A DNA stretch of 64,000 nucleotides from assembly GCF_000213175.1 (NCBI RefSeq), contig NW_009799100.1, positions 2,101,734-2,165,733 of the forward strand, in the 5' to 3' direction. This stretch comes from Neurospora tetrasperma FGSC 2508. Lineage: Eukaryota; Ascomycota; Sordariomycetes; Sordariales; Sordariaceae. Below the pieces are notes generated by a model that searched no databases, was not told where the DNA came from, and was given only the letters and a program-made list of their open reading frames with translations. Below, one piece after another: positions 10,668 to 22,460 of this stretch (position 1 is its first letter; every line of letters starts with the position of its first letter). The position numbers were made by a program, and so were the translations under genes.

Positions 10668-13600
10668 ATGGGGAAACGACAGTTCAGAGGTGCAGAAAAT
10701 GGGGATGGGCCGCGCAAAAGGCAACGCGTCGTCCACGAGGCTCCGACGTCCGAGGTGATACACACCAGTCGCCAATTGAGGCAGCTCCTCGCATTTGATC
10801 CAGATTTTGGGCGTTCGAGACATGGTGAGGATACTCATGATCACCCAGTCCCATGATTACTCGCAAGCGTTAACTCTATGCAGGGCTCCAATCGTTCAAG
10901 CTCCTTCTCGATTCTTTACTATCCCGCGATGACGATACCGACAGTTCTGAGAAACGCCAACAGCATGAACTACGCTTCACGATCGTCAAGGAATATTTAC
11001 AGTCCACGAAACCAACTGAGGACGACGAAAGCTCCACATACCTCCCCGATATCATGCAAACATGGAGTCACGCCGGCCAAGTCAACAACGAGAACCTCCT
11101 TTCTGCTGTACCGGTCATCCTCGCGCTGCTTCTAAAACTGCTGTCTCAAAGCCTTGAGCTTACGCCAATCGGATTGGGCATCTGCAGAACCTTGTTGCAA
11201 AAACGTCAGCAAGAATTGATATCCCGCAGCTTGTCGGCCGACAAAGGAAAGGCTTTCATTATCTCGCCCACCCTGCGTATGCTCAGGGAGGCGGTATGCT
11301 TCGATGGGGGTGCTATTGCTCGGCCAATGTTCCGCGCTAGAATGTCGATGCTCAAGTCATTGGCACGAAACATGGGGATTGTTCACATCGGCGAGGAACC
11401 TGAGGACATCAAGAAGCCTTCTCCACGCACAAATGCTGTCCAATTCTTCCTGAGCGCCCTCAAATACTTGCATCCCGAAGCCAAAAAGGAGCTGCTTGCG
11501 CAAAGGGACGTCGTTACTGCCCTCACAAGAGATGTCAAGCAAGATCTGCCTTACCTGGTGCTAGATCTTCTCAATGGGTTAAGAGATTACGTCCTACTTG
11601 ACAGCAAGGTTACTCGGGAGGCCAAATCCAATCTGCTCAGTTCCACGACATTGATCAAGATATCGGGTCTATACTACTACCGTCAAGCTAACGACGATCT
11701 CCCGTCTATACCAGACGCTGCCCATGACTTCCTCATGACCGCGTGCGCCAACCCATCATGTGGTGTTATCAGACAGGATACCGGACTGTATCCCAGAGAA
11801 GCGGATCCGAACGCGGCTATCCCCAGCGCGGATCTTGAAGAGCTCGGGCTGGAAGCTATTGTGTGGATGAACAAGTTCAAAACAGAGGTTCCCGTCCGCA
11901 ACTTTGTTCTATCAAACTTGCTCCAAAATCTCCGCCCATGGTCAAGCGTGAAACAGAGTGAGCTGATCACTTCGATCTTCAAGGTCGCGCCCGAGCTGAT
12001 TGCCGACTTCTTCATCAAGAACAAATCATTTACCTTCGAACCCAAGCTGTCTGCGACATGGATTGGATATGCAGCATTTTTGTTCAATACGGTAGCGCTG
12101 CCGTTGCCTGAGTACTTTTGCCGTGGGTCTGGCTATGCCGAACTACCTCCCCCGACATCCATCGTCATGGACAACATCCTTCCTCTTCCCCTGAACCAGA
12201 AAGCACTCAGCCGCTGCTTAACAAACAAGTCCAGGATGATCTCCTTCTTTGCGACCCGAATACTCATTCTGGCGGTGCAGAAGCTCGATACAGCTGTTAA
12301 AATGCACCAAGACCCAGCTCACAGCTCAAAGTTTCACAATAACCAAGCGCTCTGGACAGAAGCAGCCCGCCGGTTAGTTGACGAATTCTGCCAAAGGAGT
12401 CCAGGCATCAAGGAGATGATCAACTCGTACAGATCTATCCCAGAAGACGATCTCTTGCACCGTGAGGCTGCCAGTCAGCTATTGCGCTTGTACTACGAGG
12501 TGATCCCGCAGGTTGCGCTTATGGCCAAGTTCGACGTCGCCCCATTACTAGAGACAGCGCTCAAGAGATTGTCCAAGCACAAACAACAGAAGGAGACTCG
12601 CTCAGAAGAGGTCGGTGAGGATGATCCTCGTGACTTTGCGCTAAGCCTCAAAGAACTGGAGAATCTCCTGGCGATTGCAGGATACTCGCCAGGTATGAGG
12701 TGGTTTGCGGCGACAGAGCAGCTTACTCTCTCACCGTTTTTAACCCTGCTGAAGGTCTATGTCGAGGCACCCCATGGCGTTTCGTTGGCACCGGTGCGGC
12801 AAGTTCTCGATTTCGTAGCGGTGGAGCAGCAGGTCGTTCCGGCAAAGGATAAGGGGCATCCAGGAATTTCTGTTCTTCTCGAGACTCTCAAGGAGCTCAT
12901 GGCGTCGTCTCCTTCATCACTCGCTGTCTTGTGGCCTTTCTTGGATAAGTGCCTCACTCGCTGTACAACCGCACCGGTCAAGTATCTCGAATTGCTGCAA
13001 GATCTAAGACCCAAGGATGCAGAGGACGAGGTAAATACTGTCAACCCGTTAGTTGCTGCTATTATCGAACAACTGCCTTTTGCTGCCAAGGCAGCGGACT
13101 CCAAGAGTACACTTGATGGACTCGGCCGTTTCTTGCCAAAGTTCCTCGGGTATTCGGCAGCTGCTGGAGAGAGCAAGCCTTTGCTTGAGGCTGCGCTGGC
13201 AGTCATGTCTGACTCTTTTGCTAAGGGTCTAGGGAAATCATTGACTATGCCCAAAAAACACCCATTCAAGCAAGCAGGAGTTGGGAAGTCAATCCAAGCC
13301 AAGCAAGACAAGAACAATACAACAGCGGAAGGGGACAAATCGGAGTCTGGTGACGACGCCGCCGCCTTGGACAGCGAGCAGTTGGAGCGTGTTCTCGATG
13401 TTCCAGACAGTCTGGCCACCGATAACTCAGCACTTGTCAAATGGCAATCCAAGTCAGTGGACGAGCTTGTGGACGAAGGGTACGCCATTTCCCTCATCAG
13501 CCTACTTGCCTCTGAGCACGCCAGTATTAGGAAGGAAGCGCTCGTCAACGTCCTCAAAATGGCATCCAAGGTCCAGCAATCCGAGTACGAGGAAAAGGAG

Positions 13601-14287
13601 CAGATCTGGTTGTTATTGTCAGAGCTCGCCGAAACCGCCAGGGTGGCAGCCGCAAGTCAGGCCATCAATGCAGTGGCGCCGCTCCCGAGCACCATCGTTG
13701 CTTTCGCTTGCCATGCCGTCAACGTCTTGCGTGACCCGACACACAGCCTCTATCCCAAGATCAACTCCTTCCTCACAAGGGGGCCCTTCTGGAGCGTGGA
13801 CAGAGTGCCGCTGGCGGATGAAGTCCTGACCGAGGAACCCGCGATTGGCGATTCGTACTATTCGCAGCTCAACTGGCTACTGGCATATCTGCTGGACGGC
13901 CTTAGAACATCCAAGGACCTGGAATTGTTCCACAAGAAGGGGGCAAAGGGCCCGCTGTTTGAGCGGTTGTTGGCGGTAGCAGGAAACCCATACATGAGGA
14001 CGCCGCTGCGAATGCAGGTCCTAAGGATACTGTACCGAGCATCCAAGATCGAAGGAGGCAGCACAACGCTTGTCACAAGGTTCGGCGTAGTTAGTTGGCT
14101 AGAGGAGCTGCTGAAGATGAAGAAGAGCATGTCCGCAACGCAGAGTCAAGGTGGAGCAGGCACTGTTGTCAGCTCCGAGGACGAGGTTGCGGCGTATAAG
14201 GGTCTGTTGAAGCGGATTTGGGAAACTTGTGATAAGGGAAGGGTTGAGGGGTGGAGTAAAGGAGGTGTTGAGAGCGTGATTGTCTAG
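10668..14287 (+). CDS. urb1: Nucleolar pre-ribosomal-associated protein 1 (Urb1/Npa1)
   Basis: Urb1/Npa1 is an early 60S assembly factor that acts with Rsa3, Npa2/Urb2, Nop8 and Dbp6 on 25S rRNA domains. Two exons: 10668-10824 and 10884-14287 (59-nt intron, GTGAGG...CAG); 1186 aa. The start has a basic KR-rich stretch (PRKRQR) resembling a nuclear signal. The junction restores the pattern GLQSFKLLLDSLLS followed by FTIVKEYLQS and LPDIMQTWSHA, which is the Npa1 N-terminal domain. The rest is leucine-rich helical repeat (ARM/HEAT-like), with an acidic/Ser-rich spacer around 900. It is shorter than yeast Urb1 (about 1760 aa), as is common in filamentous fungi. The other rRNA-processing gene in the window (Fyv7) is 4.5 kb upstream and not co-oriented. 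Confidence 0.85.
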
Positions 14288-15746
14288 AGCACTCGGAAAG
14301 AGGGATCAATCACAGTTGATTGTGCACTCTGGAGTTTGAACAAATTTCAGGAGATCTCGGGTTATTGACGTGAACATTTGATTTTTGCTTTCAGATCTTA
14401 CTGCGATGCGTAGTGTAGATGTAGATACCTAACCTTGAACGTATACGATGCGGAGTCGTACGTAACAATGCTGTAAAAGGAGGTGTAAAGGGGCTAATGA
14501 TCACGATGGGATCCCAGTCTAGGAAGAGCAGGACTCTAAATGACGACAGCTGGCAGCAGCGACATCGGCGTCCACTTTGTATCATTCTAGCGATGCAAAG
14601 GCTGGAATACAAGGCCGGCGATAGACAAGGTTGTTAGTGTATGCTAAGGAGTGGTGAACACACACATCTTGCATGGGGAACGGCGCTGGGCCGCGAAGCT
14701 CACAAAGGAGTCTACAAGCATGATTTGACCCGAGTCGGAACTTCCATGGACGGCGATTGTATATGGAAGACCGCAATAGCAACATGACAGGCTCACAACG
14801 AGGTTTTGGATGGTGAAGTGGCATCACTAAAAGCGGTCGGTCCTAGATCCATCTCCAAGTGGAGGATGTTGTGCGGCGGCGATGGGAGGTGACCCCCGTC
14901 CTGATGAGTTGAAACTTCAGCAGCTAAAGAAGGAGGGGACCTACCTCTGGTCCAACCTGGGCGGGCTATGGCGGGCAGCCGAGCGGCCAGTGGACAGGCC
15001 CAGCCAGCTGCTTGCCTGTTCCAGTTTCGCCAGGAAACACCACCGTCCTCCACCTCCACCTCCGTGCTTCCTTCGCACCTCCCAGTCGGTCTCCCGTCCA
15101 GCCCGTCCTTTGCCCTGAACCCCCATTCCAGTTTTACCACACTTTGTTGTGACTTGCCTCTCCATTGTCATTCACGCCCCCTTCTCCTCCGCATCGATCG
15201 CAACCTGAACCTGAAGCGCAAAAAAAAAAAAGAGAAAACGGCTTCTACTATTTTAGCCACCGGCCCTCCAGAACAGTGCTATCACCTGTCGACAACACTA
15301 CCGTCATCTGCGGCCCTCCCGCAAATTGAAGCATCATTTTCAATCGCCGCATTGCTCCTGCCAGCCTCACTCTCCTCGCAGTCTCTGTTGACGCACCAAC
15401 AGACGTAGCCGAAGCAGTGAAGCCGTTCGGCGAGCAGCCAGCCGCAGCCTCCATCATCCATCTCACCCCCTCTATCCACCTTTGTCCTCGTGCACAGTCT
15501 GCACAAACCTCCACCTACCGACCCGTCTTCCGCGCAACATATCCCTCGACCCGACTTGAGCTGTCGCCGCGCCGGTTCCCTCGACGAATAATTATTACTG
15601 GATTGCGGCATTGCGCCGCTAGGACACCCGCCTCCTCCTCTTTGTCACCGACTTGTTGTTGTTGTCCTTCCCCTTGCCACCTGCAGGTGCTGATCAAGTT
15701 GCCATCTGCAGTCGATGGTCTTTGCATAATATAAAACCACAATACC
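14288..15746. other. Intergenic region with long CT-rich leader
   Basis: This 1.46 kb lies ahead of the 4E-T-like gene. Positions about 15030-15700 are strongly pyrimidine-rich (for example CCTCCACCTCCACCTCC near 15048), typical of fungal promoters and long 5' UTRs. Several short ORFs lie in it, none with protein-like features. An A-run (11 A) begins near 15220. No RNA gene seen. Confidence 0.5.
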
Positions 15747-18368
15747 ATGGCAGCAGTGCAATACTCGGCAGAATTTCTGCTGTATCTACGGCAGTCGCCA
15801 TTATGCGTCAAGCCTCTCGGACTCCCTCCCGCCGAGGAGTGGATGGGGTATGTTCATCTTCTAACTCGGCCAGGCGATGGGGACACATGAATAGTTACGC
15901 ATCATACATGTGTGCTCTACTAAATATTCCATGACACTCTGGCTAATCCTTCATAGACCGCCTCCAGAGACAGGCCGCAATAGCCAGGCCAAGACCACCA
16001 ATGACCGCATCAAAGGCGGGGACAGTTTTCTTCTGAACCAAGAAAACAGACGTCCAACGCTGGATCGTAACGGTTCACGCAACACAACAAGTACGCTCTC
16101 CCTCTCTATGATTTCACCAGGGATCTCTTGCTGACCCTAGCAGATCCTGAGGACATAATTCTTGGACCTCCCAGAACAAGCTTCGCATCCGCCACAACTT
16201 TGCGCAATAACAGAACCTCCGACGCTGATAAGGGCCTCAAAGATAACGACCGGCAGGATCGCACGGATCGATTCAACTTCCGCGCTCGCAACATTGACTC
16301 GGAAAGTACCAGTGATCGATTTGGTAACGGGCGGAACAGCGCATTTCGCCGCCGTGGGGACGATCAAGACAGGGACAGCGAAGGCTGGACTCCGGTCAAG
16401 CCTCGTAAGAGCTTTGGTACTGAGGGTGCTGAGCGATTCCAGGGTCGCATGGGCGCTGCCGGAGAGCGTTTTGGCGGCTCCCGCGATACCCAAAGTAAAG
16501 ACGTTTCGGATCGCCGTAACCGCGCCCAGGACATGCGAGACAAAGAAGGCGAAGACATTGATACACCTCGCAGGAACGGCTTGTCAAGAGGCAAGACCGA
16601 TTCGTGGTTCAACAAGGAGAATACGAACAGCAGCGACAACAATGGTGCTTCTCTCTCTGTCAGGGAACGCATTGACAGGTCCAAGAGCTGGCGTGATCGC
16701 GAACCCGAAGATCGGCAGAACGACAGATATAGCGACCGAGCTGGTGGGTATGGCGGAGGGAGATATGATCGTGACCGTGACCAGCGCGTTGAGCGCGACC
16801 CTGAATGGCTCGACGAACCCGTTGAGCATAAAAGCCAGGGCCATACGGCAGAAGATTTCAAGAAGTTTATGGAAAGTATGAAGAGCAAACATGGCGGCGG
16901 GCCAAAGGCCGAAGAGAAGGCCCCTGCGCCTTTGCAAACCAATCTGCCCGAGCCCTCATTCGAGGCAGAGAAGGTGTTGTCTGCACCTGCTCTCGAAACC
17001 GGTCCAGACAAGTTCTTTGCAGCCTACGGCGGTAGCCTTCAGGTCAGCACCCCCACTGCCGAGAAGGAAGCTAGCAAGCCTACATCCGGCAAAGGGTCGC
17101 GATTTATGGCTTTTCTCACTCCTCAGGAAGGAGCAAAGACAGAGCCATCTACTCCCGCTGCTACTGCTCCCTCGAGCGGACAGCCCAATGAAGGACCTCA
17201 GCAGAATGAGGCCGAGAAAGAGGCCTTTAATCTTCTTATTCAAAAGCTTCAGAAGAGCGGGATGGGAGGGCCATCGGGGTCATCTGGACAGGCAACCAAT
17301 CCTATGGCTCAGCTCTTCGGTAGCTTTTCGCAGCCGACTCATCTTGCGGACTCACAACCTAAAAGCCAAGTCGCTTCCCCGGAACCCTTCCAGCAGTATG
17401 GTGGAGAGCGCCGTGACGACCCTCGATTCCGCGCACCCCCACCGAACCCCTTACGCGACATTCTCTCCCCTCGTTCTATGGCTCCGCCCACTCAGCCGCC
17501 TCCCATGACAAGGCCCGAGCAAGCATTGCATGATATTCTTGCCCAACGCCACGCTATGCCGAACCATGGCAACAACCGGGGCACACAGAACCCTATGGTT
17601 AATAACCAGACGGAATTCCTCATGAGGTTGATGCAGAATCACAAGGAAGTGCCTGAACCGCCCCGGCAGGAACAACTCCTGGTCCGGATGCCGCAGCCCA
17701 CCAAGCAGGTCAATATCTCCGATCTTTCTGAGCGTGAAGCCGAATATCAGCGGGAGCGTAGCGTTGCGCAGCGGCAACAGCAACAACAGCAACAGCAACA
17801 GCAACAGCAACAACAACAGATCAGAGGCCCGGCTCCTCCTGGCTTCTTCAGTGACCAGTTTCACCCCTCAGATGTTGACAATCGTCCCCCTCAGCCACCG
17901 ACGCAGATGCCAACGCAGATTCTTCAGCGGCCTCCTCCCCCTGGTCTAGATCATCACATGCTTCCTTTCCCATTGGGTGCTGGCGGTGCCGGTAACCCTG
18001 GAAGCGGAGTGGGTGTCCAACCGATGGGTCCGCCCCAGAGGCCCATGATTCCTCCACCCGGTCTTGTTAATGGACCCCGTAACGGACCGATGCCGGGTAT
18101 GTTCCCCATGAACTTCCCGCCTCCTGGTGGAGCGTTCCCGCCTGGACCTCCCCCGGATGGCCTAGTTGGACCCCCGCCTCCTAGAGGGATGCAGCCTCCC
18201 CCCGGCTTTTTTGGTGGTGGACCCCCACCCGGCTTCATGGGACCTCCCCCTCCCGGAATGGGTGGCTTCCAGGGACCAGACGGCCCTGCTGGATTTGGTG
18301 GTGCGGGTGGCCTCCCCTTCCCGGTTGATCGGCGCGGTATGCTCCCTCCTGGATACCGGGGACCTTAG
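15747..18368 (+). CDS. Putative eIF4E-binding protein, 4E-T-like (YxxxxLL motif)
   Basis: Three exons, 15747-15847, 15957-16090 and 16144-18368; 819 aa. Residues 6-12 read YSAEFLL, a canonical YxxxxL-hydrophobic eIF4E-binding motif, immediately followed by LYLRQSPL. The next exons give NPEDIILGPPRTSF and a long Arg/Asp-rich disordered stretch (about 95-260). Two short conserved-looking helices, PLRDILSP and ALHDILAQRHAMP, lie near residues 515-545, followed by TEFLMRLMQNH. Then come about 15 glutamines (17775-17819) and a Pro/Gly/Met-rich tail. This layout resembles metazoan 4E-T and yeast translational repressors that bind eIF4E and P-body factors. I infer a cytoplasmic repressor or mRNP scaffold. 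The motif is seen directly; family membership is inference. Start chosen because the motif sits at the first ATG of the spliced frame. Confidence 0.7.
17775..17819 (+). repeat. CAA/CAG repeat coding for about 15 glutamines
   Basis: A mixed CAA/CAG tract inside the 4E-T-like gene. The interrupted codons suggest selection for glutamine rather than a pure microsatellite, unlike the pure CAG run at 3161-3190. Confidence 0.9.
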
Positions 18369-19075
18369 GATGGACAATGGAGGGAAATGCAGTCGGTCTA
18401 GTCACTATGTGAGAGGGAGAGCGGTAACTACGAGTATGTGAGAACGAGGGTGTTCGGCGTGAAAGTATAGAGATCGTGACGGCGGAGCGTAGCAGACTAT
18501 CTGGGTAGTCTCGCCTCCCTCAATATAACGAGTCATTCAGCGCAATACATTCTTGTGCTTGTTTCGTGTCGTAAATCGGTTATGCAAGCTCCATGCTTTG
18601 CTTTGCGATCACACAGCTTTCTGAGGCGGGCTTTATGGTGATTGCAAGCGCATCCGCGACTGAGTTCCGTTAACATAGCTTTACACCTGTCGCCTAATGT
18701 ATCTAATGAGAACGCTCGGAAATTCGGTACGAATGCATATAAGGTTCTGCGCGGATATCTACCATGAAATGGGCTTTCAAGCGACATAGTATCATACGCA
18801 TGATTAGTGTGTCAAAGCCTTGCATTCAATTCAGGCGCATGATCCTGACAAAGTCACTGTCTTTTCTACGTCAAACTTCTAATGCGTTCGAATGCTGCGC
18901 TTCTATAGTTATCTTATCGCAATGCTTTCATCTCGCTGACTGCCTCGTTGCATGGTGTGGTTACGAGGTGCGCACATCAGTTGCCGCAAGCAGATTTGTG
19001 ACGCTACACGACTATATTTGGTCTGAAATCAAGTCCACCACCAACCAACTACGACACTTGACTAACAGGTGTACA
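18369..19075. other. Intergenic region
   Basis: 3' region of the 4E-T-like gene and 5' flank of tRNA-Asp. Only short ORFs; no recognisable gene or repeat. Confidence 0.5.
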
Positions 19076-19168
19076 TCTTCCGTAGTATAGTGGTCAGTAT
19101 GTGAGCTTGTCAAGCTTGAACATCAGTTCGATTCGCTCGAGACCCGGGTTCAATTCCCGGCGGGAGAG
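19076..19168 (+). tRNA. tRNA-Asp (GTC) with 21-nt intron
   Basis: Acceptor arms TCTTCCG and CGGGAGA pair over seven positions (one G-U). The T arm CCGGG-TTCAATT-CCCGG is perfect. The anticodon stem TGAGC/GCTCG encloses TTGTCA...C with anticodon GTC at 19109-19111. An intron of about 21 nt (19113-19133) sits at the canonical site one base 3' of the anticodon. T-runs after 19178 can terminate Pol III. Confidence 0.93.
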
Positions 19169-19605
19169 ACCAAATAAATTTTTGCTTTTTTTCTTACAGT
19201 TTCATACTTGTCTTATTATCTTTTCATATTGAGTCTATAATCATCTGCGTTCCTTTATTTTATTATGTAGTTTATCATCTTCCTGGGTTATGTATTTTCT
19301 TTTTATTTAATTTTCTTTTCTTGTTTTCTTTTTTTGCTTGTATTGTTCAGCTTATGTGCAATGAACAGTGCTAAACTGGTAGGAAAGATTTGTTACCGTA
19401 GCCGACTTTGAAACATTAACATGCACAAAATAGTATAGTTGAGTCTATTCCTCACTTAGTTCTTATAGTTCTGATCAAATTATACAGCATCCAAATTGAC
19501 TATAAGAGTTCACGATGGATTCCACTTTCTAATGGTGTTTGAATTTATAAAGAAAAAGAAAATTGGCATTGCATGACTGCACTTTAGATCGCTTCACGCT
19601 CGCAC
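19169..19605. other. AT-rich intergenic segment
   Basis: Strongly AT-rich, T-dominated sequence (for example TTTTATTTTATTATG) between tRNA-Asp and the MITE-like element. I see no gene. Confidence 0.6.
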
Positions 19606-19608
19606 AAA

Positions 19609-20059
19609 GGGCGCGTTTGGTTCAGTCAGCAGAAATTCTACTGACTTCTTACAAGGGTAGACGAAGGTACAAAGCTAAAAAGCAGCTAAAAATGTACCAC
19701 AGGAGGATGGGGGCTAAAGGACGCGTTGTTGTGACTAGGGTTGTGACTGGGGTTGTGATTCGCGGTGTTGGTTGCACTATCGCCGTAAAGTGGCGGAAGC
19801 AGCAAAATACTCTCTATCTTCATAGGGTGACCCGTTAAGATAGAAAACAGCAAAATGCTCCTGCATGGGCCCACTAATTCCCTTCTTAAGCCTTCCGAAC
19901 GATGTGCATTTGCCTGCCTTAGCGCGATACTTTCTTCTGCAGCCAAGGCCAGAATGACCCCCAACTACCTGCATAAAACAGCAAAAATATAGTTTGCTGC
20001 TTTGCAGGGGTCGATTTCCCATACAAATTTTGGTTTTGCTGACTGAACCAAGCACGCCC
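19609..20059. mobile_element. MITE-like non-autonomous DNA element (451 bp)
   Basis: The left end GGGCGCGTTTGGTTCAGTCA is the inverted match of the right end (reverse complement GGGCGTGCTTGGTTCAGTCA); the ends stay similar for about 25 bp with two or three mismatches. AAA lies directly outside both ends (19606-19608 and 20060-20062), consistent with a 3-bp target duplication of the kind made by PIF/Harbinger-like elements. No transposase frame fits inside, so the element is non-autonomous. It ends 225 bp before the PPR gene ATG and may form part of that promoter. Confidence 0.75.
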
Positions 20060-20283
20060 AAAGCCTCTCGAACTCAGAGAGATCTCTCTACCCCGCCTTT
20101 TCAGATACGTACCGCTCCCCTGATCAGCTCAACCCCGCAGGCCATGCCCCTGGAGGAAGTTGGGGGACTTCCTAGCTCCCCTTGTGCGGGACACAGCTTC
20201 ATTACCCCGAAAACAACAGTCACCTCCGTCCAAGTTGGATTTTGACTTTGTGATTACTTTGACCACCTCCAGCCTCTACCACA

Positions 20284-22209
20284 ATGCCGCCACCTCGACA
20301 AGTAATTGACGGTTTATGGCGTTGTCTCTGTCCTTCTGTCGATGCCACACTGCTGGCGAAGGCCCCAACCCTGTCCTCCACCTCCGCAATTCGATCAAGA
20401 TCACGAGTCAGTCGCAAGGATGGCCTGCATCGACATCGAGGAGCACGCTCGCTCAGTCAGCAATCGCATGGTTATCGAGCAAACGTCGACAGCTTTGTCT
20501 CCCCTGATCTATATATCGAACCGAAATGGCCACAGAGTCAACAAAAATCCGAAACTGTCGCGGACGCGACTGTGACCGCAACCGAGATAATCCAAGCGAC
20601 GAATGATCTTACCGAGGTCTTGAAGGAAGCATCGACACCTGTTATTTACGAAGCGCTTCGTGAGCTTCGCAACCACCATGGGCAACACGGCAAGATTCGG
20701 CCTATTATACAGTTCCTTTTGAACAACCGGAAGGAAAAGCCAAACCCCTTCATCTACGAATCTCTGGTTGTTGCCAATTGGGATATCACAGGCTCGGCCG
20801 ACGAGCTCGGGTTCATTTTTGACTCTATGGTTGCCGCCGGTGTTGAACCATCAATAGGCGTCCTACAGAGTGCACTCAAAGCACTAGCGGTCCATCCTGA
20901 TTATCTTTTGAGAACTGATATCTTACGCTCCCTGGGAGCCAAAGGAGCTAGACTCGACAAAGAAGCTAAGATCAGCGTCACCTTGGGCCTCCTTCGCGAT
21001 GGCCAATTTGAAAAGGCTCTGGATCTGTTGGATGAACTGGTGTACAGCGATCACTTGGTGCCTGCATGGGTATTCGAAATCTTCATTTACACGCTCGCAA
21101 GGCGTGGGTTCGTCGAGGAGGCCGTTCGGGTCATGCAGGTAAGGCTCAAAGCTCGCAACCAGAACACCCCGTCCCGCGCGCTGCCTTTGGGGACTTGGTA
21201 CTTCTTGCTCGACGAATGCAGCAGGGCACTGCACCACGAAGGGACCAAGCTGGTCTGGGATCACCTGGTGCAGAAGCGCCTTGTCAATCCCCCTGACGGC
21301 GTCGTCATCAATGTGCTCAACATGGCCTCTCGCCACCAAGACGCAGACCTGGCTACTCGGGCTATCGAGCTTCTCGCAGAAAGGGGTGTCCGATTAGGGC
21401 TGCATCACTACGAAGCGTTGGTGGAATGCTACGCCTACAACGGCGACCTTCTGAACGCGCTGCAGGTGCTTTGCATCATGGAGGGCGCAGATATTTCTCC
21501 GGGGGCCGCCAGCACGCGGTCCATCTTTCTTCTCTTCAGACGGTCGCCCGAACTGCTGGACGGCGTCAAAGAGATGATGGAAAACTTGAAGGCGGCGGGC
21601 TACAAAATCCCCATCGCGGCTTTAAACGTGGTGCTTGAAGCCGTCTGCGAGGAAGGACCGACAGTTGACAAGGCATTCGGCATGTACCGCGACCTCCTGC
21701 ACCTCTGCTCGTCGGGACCAGACCTACGCACCTTCCAAATTCTCCTGCAGAAGGCGCAGAAGGCTCAGACGGCGCAGGAGCTAGAGTCGGAGATGCTGAT
21801 GTACACGCTCAAGCCCACGCGGGACATGTACGAAGACTTTGTGAGGTGCTCGATTGTGGACGGCGACCTCAACACCGCCTTCAATTACCTGGCGCAAATG
21901 GAGCTAGCGCCCTTGGCGAGAAATTCTTCGAGGCGCATGTGGATCAGTCACCCGACTTTGGTCCAGCTGCTTAAGCGCTGCTTCAACGAGATGGATCCCA
22001 GAGCGTGGGCAGTTGTTGATGTGGCCAGGGAGAGGAAGATCGACCTCGAGATTGAGATCAAGAAGTTGCTTGCCGAGATGCCAAAGGAGACAGCTGTGTC
22101 GGATCAAAGAGCGCAAGAAGCGATCACGATGATGGGCGCCGTGCGTCCAGCGTATGAAGAGGCTTTGGATGCTGGCGATCTCAAAACATTGAGCTCATCT
22201 GCAGCTTGA
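20284..22209 (+). CDS. Pentatricopeptide-repeat (PPR) protein, probably mitochondrial
   Basis: A single exon of 641 aa. The first about 70 residues are Arg/Ser-rich with few acids, consistent with a mitochondrial targeting peptide. From about residue 110 to 600 the sequence is a succession of helical hairpins in PPR style: for example VIYEALRELRNHHG, FIYESLVVANWDITGSADEL, FDSMVAAGVEPSIGVLQSAL, HHYEALVECYAYNGDLLNAL, AFGMYRDL, and MYEDFVRCSIVDGDLNTAFN. Fungal PPR proteins of this type stabilise or process mitochondrial transcripts. I cannot assign the target RNA. A MITE-like element lies just upstream, and a (TA)9 repeat follows the stop. Confidence 0.75.
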   Translation: MPPPRQVIDGLWRCLCPSVDATLLAKAPTLSSTSAIRSRSRVSRKDGLHRHRGARSLSQQSHGYRANVDSFVSPDLYIEPKWPQSQQKSETVADATVTATEIIQATNDLTEVLKEASTPVIYEALRELRNHHGQHGKIRPIIQFLLNNRKEKPNPFIYESLVVANWDITGSADELGFIFDSMVAAGVEPSIGVLQSALKALAVHPDYLLRTDILRSLGAKGARLDKEAKISVTLGLLRDGQFEKALDLLDELVYSDHLVPAWVFEIFIYTLARRGFVEEAVRVMQVRLKARNQNTPSRALPLGTWYFLLDECSRALHHEGTKLVWDHLVQKRLVNPPDGVVINVLNMASRHQDADLATRAIELLAERGVRLGLHHYEALVECYAYNGDLLNALQVLCIMEGADISPGAASTRSIFLLFRRSPELLDGVKEMMENLKAAGYKIPIAALNVVLEAVCEEGPTVDKAFGMYRDLLHLCSSGPDLRTFQILLQKAQKAQTAQELESEMLMYTLKPTRDMYEDFVRCSIVDGDLNTAFNYLAQMELAPLARNSSRRMWISHPTLVQLLKRCFNEMDPRAWAVVDVARERKIDLEIEIKKLLAEMPKETAVSDQRAQEAITMMGAVRPAYEEALDAGDLKTLSSSAA

Positions 22210-22218
22210 CAAAAAAAA

Positions 22219-22237
22219 TATATATATATATATATAT
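22219..22237. repeat. (TA)n microsatellite
   Basis: About nine TA units directly after the PPR stop codon, preceded by an A-run; in the presumed 3' UTR. Confidence 0.85.
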
Positions 22238-22374
22238 TTTGAAATAAGGACTACTAAAATACTCAAAAGCATCGAAATGGAGATTATATAACTAGTTTAG
22301 TGGCTTGCCAAAGCTTAGTAATGGGCATTATAGGAAGTCAGGCAAAGAAGCAACTCAACAAAAACAACTCACAA

Positions 22375-22460
22375 GGTTGTATAGTGTAGCGGTTATCACT
22401 CCGGATTCTGATTTCCTTCAGAACATTCCGGCAACCCCGGTTCGATTCCGGGTACGACCT
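22375..22460 (+). tRNA. tRNA-Gln (CTG) with 14-nt intron
   Basis: Acceptor GGTTGTA pairs with TACGACC (one G-U). The anticodon stem CCGGA/TCCGG encloses TTCTGA...T with anticodon CTG at 22408-22410. A 14-nt intron (22412-22425) lies at the canonical position. The T arm contains GGTTCGATTCC, a consensus B box. T-runs at 22464 and 22476 can terminate transcription. Confidence 0.93.

Noticed and set aside
12757-13569. 270-codon minus-strand frame
   Set aside because: Shadow of the Urb1 coding sequence, low complexity (Ser/Ala/Leu).
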